From: Omphiscola glabra
Taxonomy: Eukaryota > Mollusca > Gastropoda > Lymnaeidae
Assembly: GCA_964017045.1 (NCBI GenBank)
Contig: OZ024795.1
Coordinates: forward strand, 53,917,350-53,981,349
DNA length: 64,000 nucleotides
Direction: 5' to 3'
Shown here: in pieces, positions 11,029 to 23,883 of the stretch
Numbering within the stretch: position 1 is the first letter of the stretch
Layout: each line of letters opens with the position of its first letter
Position numbers and translations under genes: made by a program
The notes under the pieces: model-generated
What the model was told of the DNA's origin: nothing
The model's database searches: none
Seen by the model: only the letters and a program-made list of their open reading frames with translations

Positions 11029-11365
11029 CCCGTGAGACCCACCCACCAGGACCGCTGTCGTCCTGTGTACGCCACTGCCCCGTGAGACCCACCCACCAGG
11101 ACCGCTGCCGTCCTGTGTACGACACTGCCCCGTGAGACCCTCCCACCAGGACCGCTGCCGTCCTGTGTACGACACTGCCCCATGAGACCTTCCAATCAGG
11201 ACCGCTGCCGTCCTGTGTACGACACTGCCCCGTGAGACCTTCCAATCAGGACCGCTGCCGTCCTGTGTACGACACTGCCCCGTGAGACCCTCCCACCAGG
11301 ACCGCTGCTATCCTGTGTACGACTCTGCCCCGTGAGACCCTCCAACTAGGACCGCCGCCGCCCAT
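11015..11365. repeat. 50-bp minisatellite, 7 copies, overlapping a transposon end
   Basis: GTGTACGCCACTGCCCCGTG starts units at 11,015, 11,065, 11,115, 11,165, 11,215, 11,265 and 11,315. The first unit begins within the presumed element end at 11,018-11,028, so the repeat unit spans the element/flank junction. Confidence 0.9.
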
Positions 11366-11961
11366 CACCAGCAAGGATCTCATCGCTTCAATCACTGTTC
11401 CAAGGCTGCATACCACACCGTTGACGCCATCCAGCCACCCCCAACATGGCGTACACCAACCTTTACACCCGGGGCCAGAGGAAAGGAAGGAATTAAGCGC
11501 GCCTTACTCAATCCATGTTATCTTAAAGCATTCAAAGCAATCAACTTTGGGATTACGCCTGTGGCTGTGCCTGTGGCCATATTGTGCTTACTTCGATTTC
11601 AGTTCTACCCCCCACCCCCTCACCAAAGCTCAGAGACAATCTTAAAATAGACAGGTTCGGTTTCCCAGGCCTAACATAAGGTTACATAGAGTTAAACAAC
11701 AATAGCATTGCACGCAAGCACGTCATTTGTTGTCTTCAATGTTTGACATGACACAATCCGTCATGTTCAATACACTACAGTAAATAAGACAACGTCATCA
11801 CAGACAGGAGACTGGCTAACAATTAGAACAGACGATGGAGTGAGAGAGACAATGACAGATATACGAGTCAGAAACATAAAGGAAAAGACATCGGGGTCGG
11901 AATAGGACGGCAAAACGAACCTTTTTGAGTTTAAGACCTTGTTTATCCTACTCGAGCTGAC
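11366..11961. other. Unique spacer, no gene recognised
   Basis: A 74-codon plus frame (11,421-11,645) has no recognisable domain and no splice support. Confidence 0.5.
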
Positions 11962-12130
11962 TTGTCACCACCACAAGTATGTGTACTTATATAGCATTGT
12001 TGACTTGTCACCACAAGTATGTGTACTTATATAGCATTGTTGACTTAAATCCCCACCACAAGTATGTGTACTCATATAGCATTGTTGACTTAAGTCACCA
12101 CCACAAGTATGTGTAACTCTATAGCATTGG
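11962..12130. repeat. Short minisatellite, 4 copies, unit about 36-45 bp
   Basis: CACCACAAGTATGTGTACTT then ATATAGCATTGTTGACTT repeats with unit-length variation, because some copies lack part of the TTAAGTCACCAC segment. Confidence 0.88.
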
Positions 12131-12203
12131 TTCTTAAGCCACCACTTCAAGTAAGTTAAAAAACATATTTTTCGCACCTCTCCCGTTTACGTGTAGATGA
12201 TGA

Positions 12204-13095
12204 ACCAACACAAAGTATGAAGACATGAACCAACACAAAGTATAAAGACATAACCAACACAAAGTATGAAGACATGAACCAACACAAAGTATGAAGACAT
12301 GAACCAACACAAAGTATGAAGACATGAACCAACAAAAAGTATGAAGACATGAACCAACACAAAGTATGAAGTCATGAACCAACACAAAGTATGAAGTCAT
12401 GAACCAACACAAAGTATGAAGACATGAACCAACACAAAGTATGAAGTCATGAACCAACACAAAGTATAAAGACATAACCAACACAAAGTATGAAGACATG
12501 AACCAACACAAAGTATGAAGACATGAACCAACACAAAGTATGAAGACATGAACCAACACAAAATATAAAGTCATGAACCAACACAAAGTATGAAGACATG
12601 AACCAACACAAAGTATGAAGACACGAAACAACACAAAGTATGAAGTCATGAACCAACACAAAGTATGAAGACATGAACCAACACAAAGTATGAAGTCATG
12701 AACCAACACAAAGTATGAAGACATGAACCAACACAAAGTATGAAGTCATGAACCAACACAAAGTATGAAGTCATGAACCAACACAAAGTATGAAGACATG
12801 AACCAACAAAAAGTATGAAGACATGAACCAACACAAAGTATGAAGACATGAACCAACACAAAGTATGAAGTCATGAACCAACACAAAGTATGAAGACATG
12901 AACCAACACAAAGTATGAAGACATGAACCAACACATAGTATGAAGACATGAACCAACACAAAGTATGAAGACACGAACCAACACAAAGTATGAAGACATG
13001 AACCAACACAAAGTATGAAGACACGAAACAACACAAAGTATGAAGACATGAACCAACACAAAGTATGAAGACATGAACCAACACAAAGTATAAAG
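12204..13095. repeat. 25-bp minisatellite, about 36 copies
   Basis: GAACCAACACAAAGTATGAA followed by GACAT or GTCAT repeats; a few units are shortened to 22 bp (ATAACCAACAC). With a 25-bp period every minus frame cycles through the same hydrophobic Cys/Phe/Val peptides, producing several nested open frames of up to about 200 codons that are not genes. Confidence 0.95.
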
Positions 13096-13158
13096 TAGAA
13101 CTTAAGTGACACATAAAAGCATTATAAAAGTCATATGAAGATAAGGAGTTTTTATAAA

Positions 13159-13325
13159 CAGTGGCGTACCAGGGGGTGGTAGGGAGAGGGGAGGTGCGAT
13201 AGCCCCGGGCGGCAATAAAGGGGCTACAAAAGCGCGATTTTTTATTTAAAACATTTTTTAAATTTATTTGGGGGAAAAAAAAGGGGGAGGGGAGGCAAGA
13301 GAAAACAAGTTTTGGCATTGGTAAC
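13159..13325 (+). mobile_element. Possible transposon fragment starting CAGTGGCGTACC
   Basis: It begins with the same terminal motif seen on the minus strand at 11,028 and contains GCCCCGGGCGGC, a common landmark of old DNA transposon ends. No target duplication or far end was found. Confidence 0.3.
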
Positions 13326-13523
13326 TGAATATTAATTTTTTTTTAATGAATTGAAAGAATAACGATTAAACTGAAACGCTCTATTTGAAAAAAACTGTGT
13401 GCGCGTGTCTTGTTGTTTGTTGTGTTGCTTCTATTGCATTTTGGAACGCATCTTCAAATGATCAACAACTATGAGACATCAGATGTTCGGAAAGAGAATA
13501 ACATGAACGGTACTTTGTTTTTT

Positions 13524-14095
13524 GTTCTTATGGCGAGAAGTGTGTTCAAATAGGCATGCAGTGAACAGTTCTTATGCCGAGAAGTGTGTTCAAATAGGCA
13601 TGCAGTGAACAGTTCTTATGCCGAGAAGTGTGTTCAAATAGGCATGCAGTGAACAGTTCTTATGCCGAGAAGTGTGTTCAAATAGGCATGCAGTGAACAG
13701 TTCTTATGCCGAGAAGTGTGTTCAAATAGGCATGCAGTGAACAGTTCTTATGCCGAGAAGTGTGTTCAAATAGGCATGCAGTGAACAGTTCTTATGCCGA
13801 GAAGTGTGTTCAAATAGGCATGCAGTGAACAGTTCTTATGCCGAGAAGTGTGTTCAAATAGGCATGCAGTGAACTGTTCTTATGCCGAGAAGTGTGTTCA
13901 AATAGGCATGCAGTGAACAGTTCTTATGCCGAGAAGTGTGTTCAAATAGGCATGCAGTGAACTGTGCTTATGCCGAGAAGTGTGTTCAAATAGGCATGCA
14001 GTGAACAGTTCTTATGCCGAGAAGTGTGTTCAAATAGGCATGCAGTGAACTGTGCTTATGCCGAGAAGTGTGTTCAAATAGGCATGCAGTGAACT
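13524..14095. repeat. 44-bp minisatellite, 13 copies
   Basis: GTTCTTATGCCGAGAAGTGT starts units at 13,524 and 13,568, through to 14,052, with no indels. The only common variants are GTTCTT/GTGCTT and AACAG/AACTG. Confidence 0.95.
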
Positions 14096-14099
14096 GTTA

Positions 14100-14787
14100 T
14101 TTGAATATTCTTCAACTTGACAACACTAGTAGTCATTGGCACCAATGTTTGACTAAATATGGGTATATATTTTTTTCTCTCCACAATTTTGGCGTTTGCC
14201 CCGGGGTGCATTTTGTCAAGGTTAACAATGAAACTAAACGAACACAACACAACACAAATGAACTCAACTTTGAAACACTTAACAACGTAACAGTACGATA
14301 TTGTAACTCCACGTCCGGGGGTCTGGGCACAGCTTAAGACGGGTGTATTATATCTGAGAACCCAGCCATAGACAACCCGTGTTAAGAAATGGAATTACAA
14401 AAGTCGTAATAATGATGGATTTTTGTTTTATAAAAGGAGTTACATTATTGTAACAGTGAAACCGAACAGTGCAAAGATGCAAACTGTAATGCAGTAAGCC
14501 ATACAAGTTGACTTATACTTGATTGGTCCGATGGATCTCATTGGGAATTTCCAGAAATTTACGGACTACTCTATGAGCAAGTATTCTTATAAGCCCCAAA
14601 AAAGCCTATGGTCACGTGATCACTGATACGGACTCGAACAATGTCCTGTCCACAGTGGTACTTTAACTAAAGAGTTTGTCATACTACACACGTTTTTTAT
14701 ACTACAGTTTCATTCTATGGTCAAGAGATCAACTTTTATGGCTTAAAAGAACAAGTTAAAAATAGTACCTCTGTCCAGATCTAGCGG
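14100..14787. other. Unique spacer, no gene recognised
   Basis: Overlapping short frames at 14,068-14,337 (plus) and 14,133-14,330 (minus) were inspected, and neither has coding character I recognise. Confidence 0.5.
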
Positions 14788-14904
14788 TGGTCACTTCAGC
14801 AAGAGGAGGGATACTAAAGAAAGATTGTACAAGTAGACACAATTATCACTTCAGCAAGAGGAGGGATACTTAAGAGAGATTGTACAAGTAGACATCAATT
14901 ATAA
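14788..14904. repeat. About 55-bp direct duplication, 2 copies
   Basis: CACTTCAGCAAGAGGAGGGA followed by TACTAAAGAAAGATTGTACA and an AAGTAGACA stretch appears twice. A 15-bp poly-C tract follows at 14,913-14,927. Confidence 0.8.
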
Positions 14905-14996
14905 CAACCTGACCCCCCCCCCCCCCCAAAAAAAAAAAAAAATTAAAATAAAATAAAAATAAAATAATGATCTAATAGGGAAAATGTGCAATAACC

Positions 14997-17900
14997 TAAT
15001 CCTAGGTTTAAAACCTATCAGATGGAATGGTCTACCTAATCCTAGGTTTAAAACCTATCAGTTGGAATGGTCTACCTAATCCTAGGTTTAAAACCTATCA
15101 GATGGAATGGTCTACCTAATCCTAGGTTTAAAACCTATCAGATGGAATGGTCTACCTAATCCTAGGTTTAAAACCTATCAGATGGAATGGTCTACCTAAT
15201 CCTAGGTTTAAAACCTATCAGTTGGAATGGTCTACCTAATCCTAGGTTTAAAACCTATCAGATGGAATGGTCTACCTAATCCTAGGTTTAAAACCTATCA
15301 GTTGGAATGGTCTACCTAATCCTAGGTTTAAAACCTATCAGATGGAATGGTCTACCTAATCCTAGGTTTAAAACCTATCAGATGGAATGGTCTACCTAAT
15401 CCTAGGTTTAAAACCTATCAGATGGAATGGTCTACCTAATCCTAGGTTTAAAACCTATCAGATGGAATGGTCTACCTAATCCTAGGTTTAAAACCTATCA
15501 GATGGAATGGTCTACCTAATCCTAGGTTTAAAACCTATCAGATGGAATGGTCTACCTAATCCTAGGTTTAAAACCTATCAGATGGAATGGTCTACCTAAT
15601 CCTAGGTTTAAAACCTATCAGATGGAATGGTCTACCTAATCCTAGGTTTAAAACCTATCAGTTGGAATGGTCTACCTAATCCTAGGTTTAAAACCTATCA
15701 GATGGAATGGTCTACCTAATCCTAGGTTTAAAACCTATCAGATGGAATGGTCTACCTAATCCTAGGTTTAAAACCTATCAGATGGAATGGTCTACCTAAT
15801 CCTAGGTTTAAAACCTATCAGTTGGAATGGTCTACCTAATCCTAGGTTTAAAACCTATCAGATGGAATGGTCTACCTAATCTCAGGTTTAAAACCTATCA
15901 GTTGGAATGGTCTACCTAATCTCAGGTTTAAAACCTATCAGTTGGAATGGTCTACCTAATCCTAGGTTTAAAACCTATCAGATGGAATGGTCTACCTAAT
16001 CCTAGGTTTAAAACCTATCAGATGGAATGGTCTACCTAATCCTAGGTTTAAAACCTATCAGTTGGAATGGTCTACCTAATCCTAGGTTTAAAACCTATCA
16101 GATGGAATGGTCTACCTAATCTCAGGTTTAAAACCTATCAGTTGGAATGGTCTACCTAATCCTAGGTTTAAAACCTATCAGTTGGAATGGTCTACCTAAT
16201 CCTAGGTTTAAAACCTATCAGTTGGAATGGTCTACCTAATCCTAGGTTTAAAACCTATCAGTTGGAATGGTCTACCTAATCCTAGGTTTAAAACCTATCA
16301 GTTGGAATGGTCTACCTAATCCTAGGTTTAAAACCTATCAGTTGGAATGGTCTACCTAATCCTAGGTTTAAAACCTATCAGTTGGAATGGTCTACCTAAT
16401 CTCAGGTTTAAAACCTATCAGTTGGAATGGTCTACCTAATCCTAGGTTTAAAACCTATCAGTTGGAATGGTCTACCTAATCCTAGGTTTAAAACCTATCA
16501 GATGGAATGGTCTACCTAATCCTAGGTTTAAAACCTATCAGTTGGAATGGTCTACCTAATCCTAGGTTTAAAACCTATCAGTTGGAATGGTCTACCTAAT
16601 CCTAGGTTTAAAACCTATCAGTTGGAATGGTCTACCTAATCCTAGGTTTAAAACCTATCAGTTGGAATGGTCTACCTAATCCTAGGTTTAAAACCTATCA
16701 GTTGGAATGGTCTACCTAATCTCAGGTTTAAAACCTATCAGATGGAATGGTCTACCTAATCCTAGGTTTAAAACCTATCAGTTGGAATGGTCTACCTAAT
16801 CCTAGGTTTAAAACCTATCAGATGGAATGGTCTACCTAATCCTAGGTTTAAAACCTATCAGATGGAATGGTCTACCTAATCCTGGGTTTAAAACCTATCA
16901 GTTGGAATGGTCTACCTAATCCTAGGTTTAAAACCTATCAGTTGGAATGGTCTACCTAATCTCAGGTTTAAAACCTATCAGTTGGAATGGTCTACCTAAT
17001 CCTAGGTTTAAAACCTATCAGTTGGAATGGTCTACCTAATCCTAGGTTTAAAACCTATCAGTTGGAATGGTCTACCTAATCTCAGGTTTAAAACCTATCA
17101 GTTGGAATGGTCTACCTAATCCTAGGTTTAAAACCTATCAGTTGGAATGGTCTACCTAATCCTAGGTTTAAAACCTATCAGTTGGAATGGTCTACCTAAT
17201 CTCAGGTTTAAAACCTATCAGATGGAATGGTCTACCTAATCCTAGGTTTAAAACCTATCAGTTGGAATGGTCTACCTAAACCTAGGTTTAAAACCTATCA
17301 GATGGAATGGTCTACCTAATCCTAGGTTTAAAACCTATCAGATGGAATGGTCTACCTAATCCTAGGTTTAAAACCTATCAGTTGGAATGGTCTACCTAAT
17401 CCTAGGTTTAAAACCTATCAGTTGGAATGGTCTACCTAATCTCAGGTTTAAAACCTATCAGTTGGAATGGTCTACCTAATCCTAGGTTTAAAACCTATCA
17501 GTTGGAATGGTCTACCTAATCCTAGGTTTAAAACCTATCAGTTGGAATGGTCTACCTAATCTCAGGTTTAAAACCTATCAGTTGGAATGGTCTACCTAAT
17601 CCTAGGTTTAAAACCTATCAGTTGGAATGGTCTACCTAATCCTAGGTTTAAAACCTATCAGTTGGAATGGTCTACCTAATCTCAGGTTTAAAACCTATCA
17701 GTTGGAATGGTCTACCTAATCTCAGGTTTAAAACCTATCAGATGGAATGGTCTACCTAATCCTAGGTTTAAAACCTATCAGTTGGAATGGTCTACCTAAT
17801 CCTAGGTTTAAAACCTATCAGTTGGAATGGTCTACCTAATCTCAGGTTTAAAACCTATCAGTTGGAATGGTCTACCTAATCTCAGGTTTAAAACCTATCA

Positions 17901-20900
17901 GATGGAATGGTCTACCTAATCCTAGGTTTAAAACCTATCAGTTGGAATGGTCTACCTAATCCTAGGTTTAAAACCTATCAGTTGGAATGGTCTACCTAAT
18001 CTCAGGTTTAAAACCTATCAGTTGGAATGGTCTACCTAATCTCAGGTTTAAAACCTATCAGATGGAATGGTCTACCTAATCCTAGGTTTAAAACCTATCA
18101 GATGGAATGGTCTACCTAATCTCAGGTTTAAAACCTATCAGTTGGAATGGTCTACCTAATCCTAGGTTTAAAACCTATCAGTTGGAATGGTCTACCTAAT
18201 CCTAGGTTTAAAACCTATCAGTTGGAATGGTCTACCTAATCCTAGGTTTAAAACCTATCAGTTGGAATGGTCTACCTAATCCTAGGTTTAAAACCTATCA
18301 GTTGGAATGGTCTACCTAATCCTAGGTTTAAAACCTATCAGTTGGAATGGTCTACCTAATCCTAGGTTTAAAACCTATCAGTTGGAATGGTCTACCTAAT
18401 CCTAGGTTTAAAACCTATCAGTTGGAATGGTCTACCTAATCTCAGGTTTAAAACCTATCAGTTGGAATGGTCTACCTAATCCTAGGTTTAAAACCTATCA
18501 GTTGGAATGGTCTACCTAATCCTAGGTTTAAAACCTATCAGATGGAATGGTCTACCTAATCCTAGGTTTAAAACCTATCAGTTGGAATGGTCTACCTAAT
18601 CCTAGGTTTAAAACCTATCAGTTGGAATGGTCTACCTAATCCTAGGTTTAAAACCTATCAGTTGGAATGGTCTACCTAATCCTAGGTTTAAAACCTATCA
18701 GTTGGAATGGTCTACCTAATCCTAGGTTTAAAACCTATCAGTTGGAATGGTCTACCTAATCTCAGGTTTAAAACCTATCAGATGGAATGGTCTACCTAAT
18801 CCTAGGTTTAAAACCTATCAGTTGGAATGGTCTACCTAATCCTAGGTTTAAAACCTATCAGATGGAATGGTCTACCTAATCCTAGGTTTAAAACCTATCA
18901 GATGGAATGGTCTACCTAATCCTAGGTTTAAAACCTATCAGTTGGAATGGTCTACCTAATCCTAGGTTTAAAACCTATCAGTTGGAATGGTCTACCTAAT
19001 CTCAGGTTTAAAACCTATCAGTTGGAATGGTCTACCTAATCCTAGGTTTAAAACCTATCAGTTGGAATGGTCTACCTAATCCTAGGTTTAAAACCTATCA
19101 GTTGGAATGGTCTACCTAATCTCAGGTTTAAAACCTATCAGTTGGAATGGTCTACCTAATCCTAGGTTTAAAACCTATCAGTTGGAATGGTCTACCTAAT
19201 CCTAGGTTTAAAACCTATCAGTTGGAATGGTCTACCTAATCTCAGGTTTAAAACCTATCAGATGGAATGGTCTACCTAATCCTAGGTTTAAAACCTATCA
19301 GTTGGAATGGTCTACCTAATCCTAGGTTTAAAACCTATCAGATGGAATGGTCTACCTAATCCTAGGTTTAAAACCTATCAGATGGAATGGTCTACCTAAT
19401 CCTAGGTTTAAAACCTATCAGTTGGAATGGTCTACCTAATCCTAGGTTTAAAACCTATCAGTTGGAATGGTCTACCTAATCTCAGGTTTAAAACCTATCA
19501 GTTGGAATGGTCTACCTAATCCTAGGTTTAAAACCTATCAGTTGGAATGGTCTACCTAATCTCAGGTTTAAAACCTATCAGTTGGAATGGTCTACCTAAT
19601 CCTAGGTTTAAAACCTATGAGTTGGAATGGTCTACCTAATCCTAGGTTTAAAACCTATCAGTTGGAATGGTCTACCTAATCTCAGGTTTAAAACCTATCA
19701 GATGGAATGGTCTACCTAATCCTAGGTTTAAAACCTATCAGTTGGAATGGTCTACCTAATCCTAGGTTTAAAACCTATCAGTTGGAATGGTCTACCTAAT
19801 CTCAGGTTTAAAACCTATCAGTTGGAATGGTCTACCTAATCTCAGGTTTAAAACCTATCAGATGGAATGGTCTACCTAATCCTAGGTTTAAAACCTATCA
19901 GTTGGAATGGTCTACCTAATCCTAGGTTTAAAACCTATCAGTTGGAATGGTCTACCTAATCTCAGGTTTAAAACCTATCAGTTGGAATGGTCTACCTAAT
20001 CTCAGGTTTAAAACCTATCAGATGGAATGGTCTACCTAATCTCAGGTTTAAAACCTATCAGTTGGAATGGTCTACCTAATCTCAGGTTTAAAACCTATCA
20101 GTTGGAATGGTCTACCTAATCTCAGGTTTAAAACCTATCAGATGGAATGGTCTACCTAATCCTAGGTTTAAAACCTATCAGTTGGAATGGTCTACCTAAT
20201 CTCAGGTTTAAAACCTATCAGATGGAATGGTCTACCTAATCCTAGGTTTAAAACCTATCAGTTGGAATGGTCTACCTAATCTCAGGTTTAAAACCTATCA
20301 GATGGAATGGTCTACCTAATCCTAGGTTTAAAACCTATCAGTTGGAATGGTCTACCTAATCTCAGGTTTAAAACCTATCAGATGGAATGGTCTACCTAAT
20401 CCTAGGTTTAAAACCTATCAGTTGGAATGGTCTACCTAATCTCAGGTTTAAAACCTATCAGATGGAATGGTCTACCTAATCCTAGGTTTAAAACCTATCA
20501 GTTGGAATGGTCTACCTAATCTCAGGTTTAAAACCTATCAGATGGAATGGTCTACCTAATCTCAGGTTTAAAACCTATCAGTTGGAATGGTCTACCTAAT
20601 CTCAGGTTTAAAACCTATCAGATGGAATGGTCTACCTAATCTCAGGTTTAAAACCTATCAGATGGAATGGTCTACCTAATCTCAGGTTTAAAACCTATCA
20701 GTTGGAATGGTCTACCTAATCTCAGGTTTAAAACCTATTAGATGGAATGGTCTACCTAATCTCAGGTTTAAAACCTATCAGTTGGAATGGTCTACCTAAT
20801 GCTAGGTTTAAAACCTATCAGTTGGAATGGTCTACCTAATCTCAGGTTTAAAACCTATCAGATGGAATGGTCTACCTAATCTCAGGTTTAAAACCTATCA

Positions 20901-21465
20901 GTTGGAATGGTCTACCTAATCCTAGGTTTAAAACCTATCAGTTGGAATGGTCTACCTAATCTCAGGTTTAAAACCTATCAGTTGGAATGGTCTACCTAAT
21001 CTCAGGTTTAAAACCTATCAGATTAAATGGTCTACCTAATTTTAGGTTTAAAACCTATCAGATGGAATGGTCTACCTAATCTCAGGTTTAAAACCTATCA
21101 GATGGAATGGTCTACCTAATCTCAGGTTTAAAACCTATCAGATTAAATGGTCTACCTAATTTTAGGTTTAAAACCTATCAGATGGAATGGTATACCTAAT
21201 GTCAGGTTTAAAACCTATCGGATTGAATTGTCTACCTAATGTCAGGTTTAAACCTATTGGATTGAATGGTCTACCTAATTTCAGGTTAAAAACCTATCAG
21301 ATGGAATACCTAATGTCAGGTTTAAAACCTATCGGATTGAATGGTCTACCTAATTTCAGGTTTAAAACATATCAGATGGAATGGTCTACCTAATTTCAGG
21401 TTTAAAACATATCAGATGGAATGGTTTAAAACCTATCGGATTGAATGGTCTACCTAATCTCGGGA
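14997..21465. repeat. 40-bp satellite array, about 160 copies, with higher-order repeats
   Basis: The unit is CCTAGGTTTAAAACCTATCA then GATGGAATGGTCTACCTAAT. Units keep exact 40-bp register from 15,001 to about 21,200 with no indel; the last units (21,181-21,465) are degenerate. Two dimorphic sites define four unit types: CCTAGG or CTCAGG, and CAGATGG or CAGTTGG. The left end is mostly CCTAGG/GATGG and the right end mostly CTCAGG. A 12-unit (480-bp) pattern recurs at 16,721-17,200, 17,201-17,680 and 18,761-19,240, and a 2-unit (80-bp) pattern recurs five times at 20,121-20,520. AGGTTTAAAACCT can form a 6-bp stem around one A. Confidence 0.97.
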
Positions 21466-21599
21466 TGCAATTTTGATACAAAACGATAACACTTTGAAGC
21501 AGAAAAAAAATCATTGACAGCAACGGTCGAGGTTTGTGTTTCTTGTTAGGTCAATTAGAAACAGGCCACAGATCAACCTTCACGATCGACTAAACCGAA

Positions 21600-21852
21600 C
21601 TGGGACCCTTGGCTCTGACTAGAGACATCATCCCCCCCACCCTTGGCTCTGACTAGAGACATCATCCCCCCACCCTTGGCTCTGACTAGAGACATCCTCC
21701 CCCCCCCCACCCTTGGCTCTGACTAGAGACATCATTCCCACCACCCTTGGCTCTGACTAGAGACATCATCCCCCCCACCCTTGGCTCTGACTAGAGACAT
21801 CATCACCCTACCCTTGGCTCTGACTAGAGACATCATCCCCCCCACCCTTAAG
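21600..21852. repeat. About 35-bp minisatellite, about 7 copies
   Basis: CCTTGGCTCTGACTAGAGAC then ATCATC and a C run of variable length repeats. The C-run length change accounts for the uneven period. Confidence 0.9.
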
Positions 21853-22436
21853 ACCAGCCGACTTGAGAGGCTGTCAAAGATAAAGTCATGCACGCAATGA
21901 ACTGGCTGAAGATGAACCTGTTCACCACGTCTACAACCCGGGTACCAGTGAGCACCGTGGTAGTGACAGGCGGGAGATAACTCGCCGTAACAATGACCAC
22001 GTCTACAACCCTGGTACCAGGGAGATAGCTCGCTGTAACAATGAAATGCCCAGTACCCATACATCAGACCAGACACAACCCCACAATCCCGTGAGACCGT
22101 TTGCCTATAGGAAGCAGAAAAGCAAAAACACCTGAAATCAATATGTTCTCCAAGATTGGTTTAAAACAAGTTCTCATGATCACTTCAAATGTCCATCTCA
22201 ATAAGGCATACTAATGAAGTATTGTAGTTGGTTTCAGAACTGTGCTTGCGTTAAAAAAATAACTAAAAAGTAGTACACTGTTTTATTAAAGTATATATGT
22301 GGGCGTCTCAATGATTCCAACGATTAAATAGTGTATGTTATTGCTTCGTTGACCAAGCTGTTGAAATGGTAGTGATATATGGCTTTGCTCGGTGCTTTTC
22401 TGCTGAAGGATGCCAACCATAAGCAACGCTGCTGGC
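21853..22436. other. Spacer with one two-copy repeat, no gene recognised
   Basis: A CACGTCTACAACCC, GGTACCAG, GATA[A/G]CTCGC, GTAACAATGA segment occurs twice (about 21,935-21,998 and 21,997-22,041). The rest is unique. Confidence 0.5.
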
Positions 22437-22438
22437 AT

Positions 22439-22692
22439 GCACAGCCTCACCGTTATATCAGTCAATGAATGGACCCTGACATGGACAGCCTCACCGTTAT
22501 AGCAGTCAATGAATGGACCCTGACATGGACAGCCTCACCGTTATAGCAGTCAATGAATGGACGATGACATGGACAGCCTCACCGTTATAGCAGTCAATCA
22601 ATGGACCCTGACATGGACAGCCTCACCGTTATAGCAGTCAATGAATGGACCCTGACATGGACCGCCTCACCGTTATAGCAGTCAATGAATGG
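22439..22692. repeat. 44-bp minisatellite, 6 copies
   Basis: ACAGCCTCACCGTTATAGCA recurs at 22,441, 22,485, 22,529, 22,573 and 22,617, with a variant (ACCGCC) at 22,661. Confidence 0.93.
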
Positions 22693-22799
22693 TATGCGTC
22701 CAACCTCACAGAGGCTACATAAATGCTATTATCTATGAGCAAAGTGAAATGGTCCCCCAAGACATCATGCTGTGCTTTAGATACTCACAGATAATTCTT

Positions 22800-22922
22800 G
22801 AAGTAGAGTTTATTGTCTTGTACCTCGAGATTACACTCTGCCACTCTCTAATCTTACGGGTTCTTTGGTTTATAGTCTTGTACCCAGATATTGCACTCTG
22901 AGACTCTCTAGTCATACGGGTG
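22800..22922. repeat. About 60-bp duplication, 2 copies
   Basis: TTGTCTTGTACCTCGAGATT and TAGTCTTGTACCCAGATATT begin the two copies, which share ACTCTCTAATCTTACGGGT-like endings. Confidence 0.7.
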
Positions 22923-22924
22923 CC

Positions 22925-23683
22925 TGGGTTAATTTTTTTTAAAGACAGATTTGCTGGTTCGTAATCAAATGTACATAAATATCATGGTTTCCAAGGGTTC
23001 CCCAGGGTACTACAAACCAGAAAAAAATAAAATATTTGGGGGGGGGGGGGGGGGGCGTAAAAAATCCACACCCTCTGACCTTTCAATCTCAAGATATCTA
23101 CATCTTGCCTGACGCACAAGGATCTCATGCCTGTCAATGTCAGCCACCATTAGCACCCCAACATCAGCACACCAAATTCAGCAATCTATTTTCATTGTAG
23201 TTTAAATGGCTTCTAATTTGTCCCATTAGTTGCAATACAGTCGTACACAATACACGCCCCCAGCCATTTCTATTGAAGCAAATCTATTATTCGGCCCAGC
23301 AGATTCCAGTTATTTCTGTTTGTTGTAAATTCAACAAATATGCAACCATTCCACAGAGGAGGATATCAAGTGCACCCGGAGGGGTGGGGGATCACAAGGA
23401 GCACACAAACATTACGCTATGGCTAATGAAGCTTATTTTCTCATCTTGCGCAAACTCCGATGCCCGCCAAACAAAAAACAAACAAACAAAAGCGAACCCT
23501 CCACAAATATGCTAGTGATGAAAAGGGAATCCCAGACAAATATGTTACTGATGACAGAAATAGACATACTGTGTAAGCCAAGTTGCATCCAGATATCATG
23601 CAAATGTATTCGCAGTGGACAGCGGTGTTAGTCCCCAAGACGGGTGGATTGGGCGAAATGCCATGGGATTGGTACATGATTGT
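22925..23683. other. Unique spacer with an 18-bp poly-G tract
   Basis: The poly-G tract is at 23,038-23,055. Small frames at 23,273-23,677 were inspected and not recognised. Confidence 0.5.
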
Positions 23684-23883
23684 AATGGCAAGCCGGGTAA
23701 TAGCTTAGTGTAATGACAAGCCGGGTAATTGCTTAGTGTAATGGCAAGCCGGGTAATAGCTTAGTGTAATGGCAAGCCGGGTAATAGCTGAGTGTAATGA
23801 CAAGCCGGGTAATTGCTGAGTGTAATGACAAGCCGGGTAATTGCTTAGTGTAATGACAAGCCGGGTAATAGCTTAGTGTAATG
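23684..23883. repeat. 28-bp minisatellite, about 7 copies
   Basis: TAATGGCAAGCCGGGTAATA followed by GCTTAGTG repeats with ATGG/ATGA and AATA/AATT variants, directly abutting the next array. Confidence 0.93.

Noticed and set aside
12134..13318. Long minus-strand frames (up to 200 codons) of a hydrophobic Cys/Phe/Val repeat protein
   Set aside because: They exactly follow the 25-bp minisatellite, all frames carry the same cycling peptides, and there is no gene context.
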